39,416 nucleotides of DNA from positions 1 through 39,416 of the forward strand of contig JAGGSN010000111.1 in the NCBI GenBank assembly GCA_021159005.1, given 5' to 3'. Below are positions 31,897-39,416 of this stretch, one piece after another (the stretch's first letter is position 1; every line of letters starts with the position of its first letter). A program made the translations under genes and the position numbers. The notes under the pieces were generated by a model. It had not been told where the DNA came from. It saw only the letters and a program-made list of their open reading frames with translations, and searched no databases. Source of the DNA: Candidatus Zixiibacteriota bacterium (GTDB lineage Bacteria > Zixibacteria > MSB-5A5 > UBA10806 > 4484-95).

Positions 31897-33516
31897 TTAC
31901 TTTAAATATACCATTTTTGCTTTTGCCTGCTGATTATTGATTATTAGATTATAATAATAAGCTCCAGCGGCAATATCGGCCATGGGTTTCCAGGTTATTC
32001 TATTCATACCGTTCACGGCAACACCATCAAACCTATCAACTAATCGGCCGTTTATATTATATATGTCAAACTTATAATCATTCGAGTTTGAATTCCAGTA
32101 AAAACTTATATCACATGCCGAATTAAACGGATTAGGATAACTGTCATATAAGATAAACTTTTCGGGTTCTAATAAATTTCCTGTAAGTATGTTTGTCTGA
32201 GTGTCTTCCAAGTAGGCATTATACTCATAATTGGCGGAATCTGACTCTGTAGAATATTGATATGGCCAGGTTATTGTTAATATTACTTTATCACACTCAT
32301 CAAAGTTATTAATCCGCATCGATATTTGTTCATTAAAACTAAGGCTTCGCGTATAGATTTCAACCGGCCTATCGAGATATACTGCAGCCACAGCAATCTC
32401 CTCAGGATAGTTGTAATCTGATAAGAACTCCAGAATGAGGTCTTTTTTAAATATGCCAACACTTTCGAAACATATATAGGCAAGCCCCATATTTTCGACA
32501 GCTTTCGGAGTATCAATCCAGCCGGTTGGATAGGAACTATGACTTGCGGATACCGGTACAGTTGCCGGAAATTGCTCGCTCTCCTCGAAAAAACCCGGTC
32601 TATAATTGTTATTAGTGAAATAATTCCAACATCCAAAAACTGCAAATTCCCTATCGAAATCAACCTCTTCTTCTAATAATGCCGATTCAATAGCATATAT
32701 AGAGTAGTCTAAATGGATAAGTTTTAAAAATATTTTATTAATTATATCAGGACCATAATTCTGGCGCAGGTATTCAGCAAAAACCCAAGCTCCATACATA
32801 TGCGCGCCGCCAGTCATGTAAATCGAATAATCAATCTTATTGTAATATTTCTCAAGATAGTAGTATATAATGTTAAGGTCATCAAAAACAATCTCATTCG
32901 CCCAACAAGCCGAAAGTTCATACCACCATGGTTCTTCATCGCAAGTATTAGCCCTGTATGCCATCTGAATAGCGTGGAAATATTCATGAGAACAGACAGC
33001 CTTAAGCATCGGAATCGGGTCATTGGGGAAATGTACGCAGCGCAAATCTCTGCCTATGAATATATAAGACGCGTACGCTTCACGGTCGGGATAATAATCT
33101 GATTGAAATTCCGGCACAGTTAAGCCGGCAACATTTGTAACATAAATATCATAGCTATCATCGCCGCCAAAACCTTCATCCGGCGGAGGTACGTCATACC
33201 CCAAAAGTTCGATGTAAGTATAACGGCTTAACTCAAGAAATTCAGCTATTCTATTTATATAATCGGGCACATCGTCGGCAGGGTCTATATCCTCATGAGG
33301 ATGATAAATAACATAATCGCCGGTAGTATCATAATGGATTTTAAAATTATCGCTATCGAAAGTGCAGAGCAGGTCGGGGCGTTCCAAAACCAATGGCGGC
33401 CAGTTTCCCGTATCTTTGGGGGCAATAATCAAATCACCTGTAGTGAAAGATTGCTGGCCAAACAGCAAGCTCGTCAGGATAACGATGAACACAAATATTT
33501 TAATGAGTCTCGGCAT
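31897..33516 (-). CDS. Secreted HExxH putative metalloprotease with C-terminal sorting domain
   Basis: 539 aa from the ATG at 33516, which begins a clean signal peptide (MPRLIKIFVFIVILTSLLFG). A TTG at 33537 is an alternative. A possible zinc site is SHEYFHAIQ (H177, E178, H181), followed by a conserved-looking EPWWYELSACWANE, resembling the putative metalloproteases annotated as MXAN_6640-like. The C-terminal about 85 residues form a FlgD-like/T9SS type A sorting domain (LYDSYPNPFNSACDISFYW, then IYNINGRLVDRF) ending MVYLK. It overlaps scpA by 17 bp and its stop abuts the scpB frame, so a secreted enzyme sits inside the condensin operon. Its substrate is unknown. Confidence 0.85.
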   Translation of the reverse strand: MPRLIKIFVFIVILTSLLFGQQSFTTGDLIIAPKDTGNWPPLVLERPDLLCTFDSDNFKIHYDTTGDYVIYHPHEDIDPADDVPDYINRIAEFLELSRYTYIELLGYDVPPPDEGFGGDDSYDIYVTNVAGLTVPEFQSDYYPDREAYASYIFIGRDLRCVHFPNDPIPMLKAVCSHEYFHAIQMAYRANTCDEEPWWYELSACWANEIVFDDLNIIYYYLEKYYNKIDYSIYMTGGAHMYGAWVFAEYLRQNYGPDIINKIFLKLIHLDYSIYAIESALLEEEVDFDREFAVFGCWNYFTNNNYRPGFFEESEQFPATVPVSASHSSYPTGWIDTPKAVENMGLAYICFESVGIFKKDLILEFLSDYNYPEEIAVAAVYLDRPVEIYTRSLSFNEQISMRINNFDECDKVILTITWPYQYSTESDSANYEYNAYLEDTQTNILTGNLLEPEKFILYDSYPNPFNSACDISFYWNSNSNDYKFDIYNINGRLVDRFDGVAVNGMNRITWKPMADIAAGAYYYNLIINNQQAKAKMVYLK

Positions 33517-34297
33517 ATAATCTGATAGCTTCCTCAACTTGCAGGTTTATAGGATAAACCCATATTTTGCCAAATGTCGACGATTGCCTTAAACTAATCT
33601 GATTTAACCTCACCAATTCAAGTAATGCTGCAAAAGTAACGACTATTACTATTCGGCGCGGGTCATCCTCAAAAAGCTTATAAAACTCCAATTTGTCGCT
33701 ATCTGACAGCATTTCTGTAATGTGCCTGATTCTATCCTCGATATAAACCTCATCCGCCGCTACCTGGTGAACTGTTTCCTTTTTTGCTCGTTCCATAACA
33801 TCGGCAAAAGCAATCATCAATGATGTCATATCTATCTTGCGTAAAACATAACATACTTCCGGCTCGACAACCTCAGGAAAGTCATGCCGCTTGAATCTCT
33901 TGGACCATTCCTTACCTCTTTCGCCAAGCTCCTCTGCGGCTTGCTTATATTTTTTATACTCGAGCAGCGCTTCAATCAGTTCATTGCGCGGGTCATCAAT
34001 CTCAGTTTCGTCTCCCCCAACTTCGGGAAGAAGCATCTGCGTTTTCAGCCTTATCAGCATAGCCGCCATAAGGATAAACTCGCCGGCTACTTCTAAGTTC
34101 AGTTCTTTCATCGCTTCGAGAAAAGTCAGATATTGTTTGGTTATTTCGGCGATAGGTATATCATAAATATCGACCTCATCCTGTTTAATAAGGTATAGCA
34201 GCAAATCAAGCGGGCCCTCGAACGGTTGAGTGCCGTAGCCGCGAAGGTCTTCGGAAATATTAACTAAGTTAATACTGCTGCGATTATTGCCAGTCAA
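33500..34297 (-). CDS. scpA: Segregation and condensation protein A
   Basis: 265 aa kleisin that bridges the SMC heads in the bacterial condensin. The N-terminal signature is FEGPLDLLLYLIKQDEVDIY, then IPIAEITKQYLTFLEAMKEL. A central variable acidic and basic region follows, and the C-terminal winged helix ends FAALLELVRLNQISLRQSST and beyond. It overlaps the trpS stop by 14 bp upstream and the secreted protease gene by 17 bp downstream. trpS-scpA-scpB is a common order; the protease insertion is the unusual part. Confidence 0.95.
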   Translation of the reverse strand: MTGNNRSSINLVNISEDLRGYGTQPFEGPLDLLLYLIKQDEVDIYDIPIAEITKQYLTFLEAMKELNLEVAGEFILMAAMLIRLKTQMLLPEVGGDETEIDDPRNELIEALLEYKKYKQAAEELGERGKEWSKRFKRHDFPEVVEPEVCYVLRKIDMTSLMIAFADVMERAKKETVHQVAADEVYIEDRIRHITEMLSDSDKLEFYKLFEDDPRRIVIVVTFAALLELVRLNQISLRQSSTFGKIWVYPINLQVEEAIRLYAETH

Positions 34298-35273
34298 TTT
34301 TCATCGCCTTTCGAACATCAGCTAAAGTCCGGGAGGCCGTCTCACGCGCCCGGTTGCCGCCATCCTTGAGGATATCCCAGACTTTATCCGTATCTTTAGC
34401 TAACTCCATCCTTTTCTGACGGATTGGCGCTAACGATTCATTAAGATGCTTAGCTACATTCATCTTGCAATCCACACAGCCAAGCTGGCCTGATTTGCAA
34501 GGTTCTATTATTTCCTCATGCTGCTTGTTGTAAATCTGGTGAAGCATATAAACCGGGCAAACATCAGGGTGCCCCGGATCGCCTCGTCGAAGCTTCTGAG
34601 GGTCGGTATACATCTTTTTCAATTTGGCGATAGTGTCTTCACTGGTATCAGCCAATTTGATATCATTGCCGTATGATTTGGACATTTTTCGGCCATCGAT
34701 ACCCGGAATATTCGGAAACTGCGCAAGCAATCCCTCCGGTTCGGGCAATGTATCGCCATAAAGATGATTAAACCTGCGAGCGATTTCGCGGGTTAGTTCT
34801 ATATGCGGAAGCTGGTCTTTGCCCACAGGCACGACATTGGCTTTATAAACTAATATATCCGCTGCCTGCAAAACCGGATAGCCTAAAAATCCGTAACTAT
34901 CCAACCCTTTTTGTTCAACCTGATCTTTATAAGTAGGCACCCTTTCCAGCCATGGAACAGGCGTAATCATCGAAAACAGCAAATGAAGTTCGGCATGTTC
35001 CTTGACCTCTGATTGAATAAATAAAGCGCATTTTTCCGGTTTTAAACCCGCCGACAGGTAATCAAGAGCCATCTCAGTGATTTGGCTTTTAAGGGTCTTT
35101 GTGTCGTTATATCCGGCTGTTAAGAAATGCCAGTCGACTATGCAGAAAAATAAATCGTATTTGCCTTCATCTTGTAATCTTACCCAGTTTCTAAGCGCTC
35201 CCTCATAATTGCCCAGATGCGCCCTGCCAGTTTGCCCTGAGGGCTTCATGCCCGATAATAAAATCTCTTTCAT
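34284..35273 (-). CDS. trpS: Tryptophanyl-tRNA synthetase
   Basis: 329 aa class I synthetase, standard length. The HIGH-type motif is in SGMKPSGQTGRAHLGNYEGA. The signature KMSKS is at about residue 196 (GIDGRKMSKSYGND). The intervening region (PVLQAADILVYKANVVPVGK) carries Trp and ATP contacts. C121-type and CVDCKMNVAK cysteines in the C-terminal half hint at a metal or disulfide site seen in some TrpRS. It is the first gene of the trpS-scpA-protease-scpB unit. Confidence 0.97.
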   Translation of the reverse strand: MKEILLSGMKPSGQTGRAHLGNYEGALRNWVRLQDEGKYDLFFCIVDWHFLTAGYNDTKTLKSQITEMALDYLSAGLKPEKCALFIQSEVKEHAELHLLFSMITPVPWLERVPTYKDQVEQKGLDSYGFLGYPVLQAADILVYKANVVPVGKDQLPHIELTREIARRFNHLYGDTLPEPEGLLAQFPNIPGIDGRKMSKSYGNDIKLADTSEDTIAKLKKMYTDPQKLRRGDPGHPDVCPVYMLHQIYNKQHEEIIEPCKSGQLGCVDCKMNVAKHLNESLAPIRQKRMELAKDTDKVWDILKDGGNRARETASRTLADVRKAMKIDWQ

Positions 35274-35435
35274 TTTGATTTTTCCTGCCTCTTAACGTTT
35301 TTGACACAGTAGAACGTGTACAATAATAGCATTAAATTAGCTGAATGATAGCTGCTGTTAAGTTGAATTAGCTGCAGTTTGCTTATCTCCTCTTTAAATA
35401 GTGAAACAGCTTTGCTGATTTATCTCATTAAGTTC

Positions 35436-35942
35436 TTAATCCATAAAAAGATATTGTCTCCAGCGATAGTCTTTAACGCCGACGAATTTTTGAATAAATG
35501 TGATATGATTTGGGCGTTTCGGTTTTGATAATAATTTCATTTTTGCTTGCTCCGGAGTTCGCTGCCCTTTCCGGTTGTTGCATTTTTGGCATGATGCCAC
35601 TAAGTTTTCCCAGACATCCTTGCCCCCGCGGATTTTGGGAATCACATGGTCGACAGTCATATGTTCGACTTTACAGCCGCAATACTGACATATCCCGCCA
35701 TCGCGCTTGATAACATTCTTACGCGACAGCATGATGCGTTTATTGGGCACCCTTATATAGGCTGCCAGCCTAACCACCGATGGCGCCGGCAGGCTCATCG
35801 AAACTGAATGAATTTTATAACCATCAACAGTTTCAATAACTTCCGCCCTATCTAAGTAAACCATCACAATGGCGCGTTTGAGAGTGCAGACCGACAATGG
35901 TTCGTAATTCTGATTTAGAACTAACACATGCAGAGAAAGCAT
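35436..35942 (-). CDS. HNH endonuclease family protein
   Basis: 168 aa. The HNH fold is clear: C85xxC88 (CQYCGCKVEHMTVDHVIPKI) with D98-H99, N113 (WENLVASCQKC), the second zinc pair C118/C121 and a closing N-N-R-K-G segment. The N-terminal 75 residues (LVLNQNYEPLSVCTLKRAIV) are the region usual for this small chromosomal HNH group, which is widespread and of unknown role. It is not part of a restriction system or mobile element here. Monocistronic, with its own promoter. Confidence 0.9.
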   Translation of the reverse strand: MLSLHVLVLNQNYEPLSVCTLKRAIVMVYLDRAEVIETVDGYKIHSVSMSLPAPSVVRLAAYIRVPNKRIMLSRKNVIKRDGGICQYCGCKVEHMTVDHVIPKIRGGKDVWENLVASCQKCNNRKGQRTPEQAKMKLLSKPKRPNHITFIQKFVGVKDYRWRQYLFMD

Positions 35943-35977
35943 ACCGAGCCACCAAATATCATTATCTTCTACAAGTT

Positions 35978-36005
35978 AATTTACGATAAATGACTAAATT
36001 GTCAA
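35978..36005 (-). promoter_or_regulatory. Promoter of the HNH gene
   Basis: On the minus strand TTGACA (36000-36005), 16 bases, TAAATT (35978-35983). The leader is about 30 nt. The rest of 35943-36215 is AT-rich and shows no gene. Confidence 0.55.
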
Positions 36006-36215
36006 TTAAAAATTAAGATAATGTGGATTTGGGTGTTATAACAAGGGAGATGAATAGCAATACTGCCCATATAATAGGCGGATTTAAAAATCAGGTCTGA
36101 TAGCTTTTTATTATAAACAATGTTAAATAAGGTAAAATTTGTGATTGTTTTTACGTATTTATACTATCATGACCTTTGAATATGGTTTTTATACATGATT
36201 TACATATAAAGACTT

Positions 36216-36243
36216 AAAATATAAACCCACCCGATGGGTGGGT
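36216..36243 (-). terminator. Intrinsic terminator downstream of tRNA-Leu
   Basis: On the minus strand ACCCACCC-ATC-GGGTGGGT (stem complement 36225-36243), then TTATATTTT. An 8-bp GC-rich stem with a T-rich tail, about 27 bases after the tRNA 3' end. Confidence 0.75.
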
Positions 36244-36269
36244 ACAGTTTGTTGTTAATATATTATAAC

Positions 36270-36351
36270 TGCGGAAGGCGGGACTTGAACCCGCACACCT
36301 TTCGGCACTACCCCCTCAAGATAGCGTGTCTACCGGTTCCACCACTTCCGC
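36270..36351 (-). tRNA. tRNA-Leu(GAG)
   Basis: 82-nt class II tRNA on the minus strand: acceptor GCGGAAG/CTTCCGC, anticodon stem CTATC/GGTAG around TTGAGGG giving anticodon GAG, a long variable arm (TGCCGAAAGGTG) and T-arm GCGGG-TTCAAGT-CCCGC. The discriminator is A; CCA is not encoded. It follows secG by 24 bp, like the secG-leuU linkage in enterobacteria. Confidence 0.96.
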
Positions 36352-36375
36352 AATAATCTTATGCAAATCCTGAGG

Positions 36376-36777
36376 TTATTCGCCGCCCTCAGTCGGCTGC
36401 GGATTGTCGCCCGTCGGAGCTGGCGGAAGCTCGATATCGCCGGGTCCTGTTTTCTGTTCGCCGGGCAGAGTAGATGGTTGTCCGGTGGGAACTGGCGCAT
36501 TTTCAATCTGGTCTTTAATCGCTGATTTTATCTTAGTTGCCTGCCTCGCCGGTGAAACAAAAGTTAAAACCAGACAGGAAACCATAAACGAAATCGCTAT
36601 TATAGTTGTAGCCTTAGATAAAAATGTAGCCGCACCTCGACCACCAAATACAGCGCCGGAAAGACTTGTCCCGCCAAAAGCGCCGGCTAACCCCTCGCCT
36701 TTGGCAGATTGCATGAGAATTACAAGAATCAGTCCCAAACAGATAATTACATGGATCGTTATTAAAATAGCAAACAT
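36376..36777 (-). CDS. secG: Preprotein translocase subunit SecG
   Basis: 133 aa membrane protein of the SecYEG channel. Two transmembrane helices: about 1-22 (MFAILITIHVIICLGLILVI) and about 51-73 (KATTIIAISFMVSCLVLTFV). Between them lies the conserved cytoplasmic loop LMQSAKGEGLAGAFGG with SGAVFGGRGAATFLSK. The C-terminal 45 residues are Pro/Gly-rich (PTGQPSTLPGEQKTGPGD) and longer than in E. coli. AGGAG lies ahead of the ATG. It is downstream of tpiA, as in several lineages, and in front of tRNA-Leu. Confidence 0.95.
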   Translation of the reverse strand: MFAILITIHVIICLGLILVILMQSAKGEGLAGAFGGTSLSGAVFGGRGAATFLSKATTIIAISFMVSCLVLTFVSPARQATKIKSAIKDQIENAPVPTGQPSTLPGEQKTGPGDIELPPAPTGDNPQPTEGGE

Positions 36778-36813
36778 TCACTGCTCCTTTTTTCACATTT
36801 TCGACAAGTAAAT

Positions 36814-36841
36814 AAGATACTTGAAATATACTTGCAGTCAA
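36814..36841 (-). promoter_or_regulatory. Probable promoter of secG and tRNA-Leu
   Basis: On the minus strand TTGACT (36836-36841), 16 bases, TATCTT (36814-36819). The leader is about 30 nt and ends in AGGAG before the secG ATG. Confidence 0.5.
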
Positions 36842-36976
36842 GTTAAAAAATGTAATTAAGCGAAAATTAGTTTTAAAGGATAATTCACCTCAGGTGGATG
36901 ATATCCATATGATAAACGTCAGGATGATATACGCCTAAGGGTCGAACATCTTGACGCTTGTTGTAATAAGCTTATC

Positions 36977-37002
36977 GCCCTCAGGATGTCGCTCCGCTCC
37001 AT
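36977..37002. repeat. Left half of the GCCCTCAGGATG element
   Basis: GCCCTCAGGATGTCGCTCCG then CTCCAT: the left arm and centre of the element at 2046 and 2898, broken before the CATCCTGAGGG arm. It lies in the 36842-37148 spacer, with a GCAATACACCCC fragment near 37030 and no gene. Confidence 0.65.
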
Positions 37003-37148
37003 ATTTATGAATAATAACAAGAGAGGCTGTATGCAATACACCCCTAAGCGCGATAACGCATATTATTTAAAGAATTTGAGTATTGTTTTGCCGTCAGGTT
37101 CTGAGAGCGTCCGGCAGCTGCCTCTGCTTCGCACTTACCCTAATTCAT

Positions 37149-37916
37149 CTATGCCGTTACTTGCGGGGCAGCCGCTTTGGCAATGCCGATAAAATCAGCC
37201 GCTTTAAGGCTGGCGCCGCCAACTAAGAAGCCGTCAATATCTTCCTTGATAATCAACTCGCCGGCATTGCCCGGTTTGACCGAACCGCCATATAAAAGCC
37301 GCACTTTATTATAACCATCCGTTTGCGATTTCAGTAAATCCCTAAGCAGCTTATGAACCTCCTGCGCCTGTTCGGGAGTAGCGGTTTTGCCGGTTCCGAT
37401 TGCCCACACAGGCTCGTAAGCTAAAATAATCCCATCATATTGCGTGAATCCCCTAAAGCATTCCTTAAACTGTTCGGTAATTACATCATTGGTCTTGCCG
37501 CTTTCCCTGATATCTAAACTTTCGCCAAGACAGACAACGGGAATCAGCGAACTTTCGATAGCCTTGTTTAGCTTTTTATTGATTGTCTGGTCGGTTTCAC
37601 CGAAATATTGACGTCTTTCGGAATGCCCGAGGATGACATATTCGCAGCCGGCTGATTTTATCATAGCCGGAGAGATTTCACCTGTATAGGCGCCTTTATC
37701 CTCCCAATACATATTTTGCGCGCCAAGTTTAACATCAGTATTCTTTACAATGCCGGCGACTGTATTTAACCAGACAAACGGCGGACATATTAAAAAATCA
37801 GTTTGATGACTTAACCCAGGGATTTCCTTGGCTATATCCCCAGCCAGTTTTATTGCCTCATCGGCAGTTGTATTCATTTTCCAATTGCCTGCGATTAGAG
37901 TTTTACGATTTGCCAT
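37149..37916 (-). CDS. tpiA: Triosephosphate isomerase
   Basis: 255 aa, standard TIM-barrel length; interconverts dihydroxyacetone phosphate and glyceraldehyde 3-phosphate. GNWKMN near the N-terminus holds catalytic Asn and Lys. LGHSERRQYF carries the catalytic His, LAYEPVWAIGTGKTATPEQA the catalytic Glu with the mobile loop 6, and LLYGGSVKPGN plus GFLVGGASL the phosphate-binding loops. It starts one base after the pgk stop codon, so the two glycolytic genes form an operon. Confidence 0.98.
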   Translation of the reverse strand: MANRKTLIAGNWKMNTTADEAIKLAGDIAKEIPGLSHQTDFLICPPFVWLNTVAGIVKNTDVKLGAQNMYWEDKGAYTGEISPAMIKSAGCEYVILGHSERRQYFGETDQTINKKLNKAIESSLIPVVCLGESLDIRESGKTNDVITEQFKECFRGFTQYDGIILAYEPVWAIGTGKTATPEQAQEVHKLLRDLLKSQTDGYNKVRLLYGGSVKPGNAGELIIKEDIDGFLVGGASLKAADFIGIAKAAAPQVTA

Positions 37917-37917
37917 A

Positions 37918-39114
37918 TTATTCTTTCTCCGTTAATGCCGCCAACCCGGGCAGGATTTTACCCTCGAGGAATTCTAAGGACGCCCCGCCACCGGTGGAAA
38001 CATGAGTTATTTTATCTTTAAGTTTAAGTTTTGATAGCGCGGCTACCGAATCACCGCCGCCGACAATACTAATAGCGCCTTTTTCCGTTGCCTCTGCCAG
38101 CGCCCGCGCAACCGCCAGGGTGCCGCCGGCAAACTCATCGGTTTCGAATATCCCCATAGGACCATTCCAGACAACCGTCTTAGCCTGGCTGATAATATCG
38201 GCAAACTGCCCTTGAGCGGATGTTCCTATATCGACTCCAATCCAATCAGCCGGAATGTTTGATTTATCGACGATATTAGTCGAAAACGGTTTATCCAGCT
38301 TGTCGGAAACTAAAATATCATCCGGTAGAATCAATTGGACATTATCCGGCAGTTTCATTTTAAGCAGGCTCTCAGCCTCGCCGATTTTCTCCTTCTCAAG
38401 CAGCGACTTGCCGATTGACAAACCCATCGCCTTATAAAATGTGAAAATCATACCGCCGCCGATAAGTAAAATATCAACTTTCTGCAGAAGGTTTTTAATG
38501 ACATCGATTTTGCCGGAAATCTTGGCGCCGCCGATAATAGCCACAAAAGGATGCTGAGGATTGGTTAATACCTTGCCAAGATAATCAATCTCTTTCTGCA
38601 TCAGGTAGCCGGCCGCGGCTGGTTTAATAAAGTGTGCAACCCCTTCGGTTGAGGCATGCGCCCGATGAGCCGTACCGAAAGCGTCATTGATATACACATC
38701 TCCAAGGTTTGCTAATTGCCGGGCGAAATCCGTATTATTATCGGTTTCTTCTTTGTGGAAACGAAGGTTTTCCAGAAGTATAATTTCGCCATCCTTAAGA
38801 TTATCAACTGCGCTTTTAACCTCAGTTCCGATACAATCATTGATGAATTTCACATTCATATTAATATCTTCCGAAAGCTTCTTCGCCACCGGTTTTAATG
38901 AAAGTTCCGGCTTAACCTGCCCTTTCGGACGTCCTAAGTGCGACATTAAAATAGCTTTGCCGCCGGATGATGTTATCTTTTTAATTGTTGGCAGTGCCGC
39001 TTTGATGCGGGTATCATCCCCAACTTTGCCATCCTTGAGCGGAACATTGAAATCAACCCGCGTCAGGACATTTTTGCTTGCAAGTTCGATGTCATCAATA
39101 TTAATTTTATTCAA
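37918..39114 (-). CDS. pgk: Phosphoglycerate kinase
   Basis: 398 aa from a TTG start at 39114, chosen because AGGAGG lies eight bases upstream. The longer frame from 39144 would put that site inside the coding region and add ten residues not usual for Pgk. It makes ATP and 3-phosphoglycerate from 1,3-bisphosphoglycerate. Seen motifs: LTRVDFNVPLKDG, SHLGRPKGQ, ENLRFHKEE, AIIGGAKISGKI, WNGPMGIFE and the nucleotide loop GGGDSVAAL. First gene of pgk-tpiA, behind its own promoter. Confidence 0.97.
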   Translation of the reverse strand: MNKINIDDIELASKNVLTRVDFNVPLKDGKVGDDTRIKAALPTIKKITSSGGKAILMSHLGRPKGQVKPELSLKPVAKKLSEDINMNVKFINDCIGTEVKSAVDNLKDGEIILLENLRFHKEETDNNTDFARQLANLGDVYINDAFGTAHRAHASTEGVAHFIKPAAAGYLMQKEIDYLGKVLTNPQHPFVAIIGGAKISGKIDVIKNLLQKVDILLIGGGMIFTFYKAMGLSIGKSLLEKEKIGEAESLLKMKLPDNVQLILPDDILVSDKLDKPFSTNIVDKSNIPADWIGVDIGTSAQGQFADIISQAKTVVWNGPMGIFETDEFAGGTLAVARALAEATEKGAISIVGGGDSVAALSKLKLKDKITHVSTGGGASLEFLEGKILPGLAALTEKE

Positions 39115-39158
39115 TTTGATTCCCTCCTGAAATTGAATCAACAACTGTTATCTTATTT

Positions 39159-39187
39159 CATATAGTTTATCGGCGATAATCAGTCAA
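39159..39187 (-). promoter_or_regulatory. Promoter of pgk-tpiA
   Basis: On the minus strand TTGACT (39182-39187), exactly 17 bases, TATATG (39159-39164). The start site near 39152 gives a leader of about 40 nt that ends in AGGAGG. Confidence 0.6.
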
Positions 39188-39416
39188 GCAGAATATAATG
39201 TGGAAGAATTCTTTGAAAATGTGTTGCAACAGCACCTCACCCGTTGGGTGTGATACAATATAGTCTTAAGTAAATCTCAGTAACATTCAACATCTTAAAT
39301 CGTACTTATTCTGCGATGTAAAAACATATACTATAAAATCACTACTGTCCGGTCTTTTCAACAGAATTCTCCAATTAATACACAATAAATGAAACTTGCT
39401 TAAGCCATAACATATA
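39188..39416. other. Gene-free end of the window with repeat fragments
   Basis: CACCCGTTGGGTG (about 39238-39250) is a small palindrome related to the GGTGTATT/AATACACC fragments elsewhere. 39339-39360 is the reverse complement of the AAAAGACCGGACAGTAGTGA element seen at 118 and 21151. No ORF is supported. Confidence 0.5.

Noticed and set aside
31800-31899. Programmed stop-codon readthrough making a protease-ScpB fusion
   Set aside because: The protease ends in a complete sorting domain with the usual terminal MVYLK, and a fused cytoplasmic ScpB would be exported; a rare start codon is simpler.
35436-35942. HNH protein as a mobile-element or homing nuclease
   Set aside because: It has its own promoter, sits among housekeeping genes, and belongs to a widespread small chromosomal HNH group; no intron, intein or phage genes adjoin.

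Overview
The window reads as chromosomal DNA of an uncultivated Gram-negative bacterium, most likely of the FCB superphylum (a candidate lineage of the Zixibacteria type). This placement is inferred from four things. Exported proteases end in PNPFN-type C-terminal sorting domains. Two very large exoproteins carry GEVED, PPC-like and dockerin-like modules. A PorV/OmpP1-like barrel is present. The gene order trpS-scpA-scpB-rluB-cmk-plsC-rpsA is conserved. Several promoters are near-consensus sigma70 boxes (TTGACA-17-TATAAT), not the divergent Bacteroidota type. Neither tRNA gene encodes its CCA end.

Layout. 1-4.1 kb (minus strand): proS, tRNA-Arg(CCG), a small zinc-ribbon membrane protein and a WYL-domain regulator, separated by mosaics of short palindromic repeats. 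4.3-9.4 kb (plus): a tight three-gene export operon with an outer-membrane-type lipoprotein, a beta-barrel protein and a secreted M6 metalloprotease. 9.4-11.0 kb: a convergent intergenic region with a candidate small RNA (own promoter, structured body, intrinsic terminator), then a PAP2_3/inositolphosphotransferase-like membrane protein on the minus strand. 11.4-20.8 kb (plus): two giant modular exoproteins of about 1122 and 1429 aa. Each has its own TTGACA-17 promoter and a long leader (about 390 and 620 nt), and both end in the same dockerin-like C-terminal module. 21.4-25.1 kb (minus): operon TPR protein - M24 aminopeptidase - accB - pilT. 25.3-30.9 kb (minus): methyltransferase, rpsA with a basic N-tail and an acidic C-tail, plsC, cmk, rluB. 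31.1-35.3 kb (minus): scpB, a secreted HExxH protease lodged between the two condensin genes, scpA, trpS. 35.4-39.1 kb (minus): HNH endonuclease, tRNA-Leu(GAG), secG, tpiA, pgk.

How it fits together. Housekeeping genes on the minus strand (translation, chromosome condensation, glycolysis, lipid synthesis, secretion) are interrupted by a plus-strand block devoted to cell-surface and secreted proteins. The points most worth a second look are the shared C-terminal module and long leaders of the two exoproteins, the candidate small RNA at about 9.62-9.85 kb, the scpA-protease-scpB arrangement in which scpB has no ordinary start codon, probable leaderless promoters for the WYL regulator and the PAP2 protein, and many dispersed palindromic repeat families. 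No CRISPR array, transposase, integrase or rRNA gene was seen.
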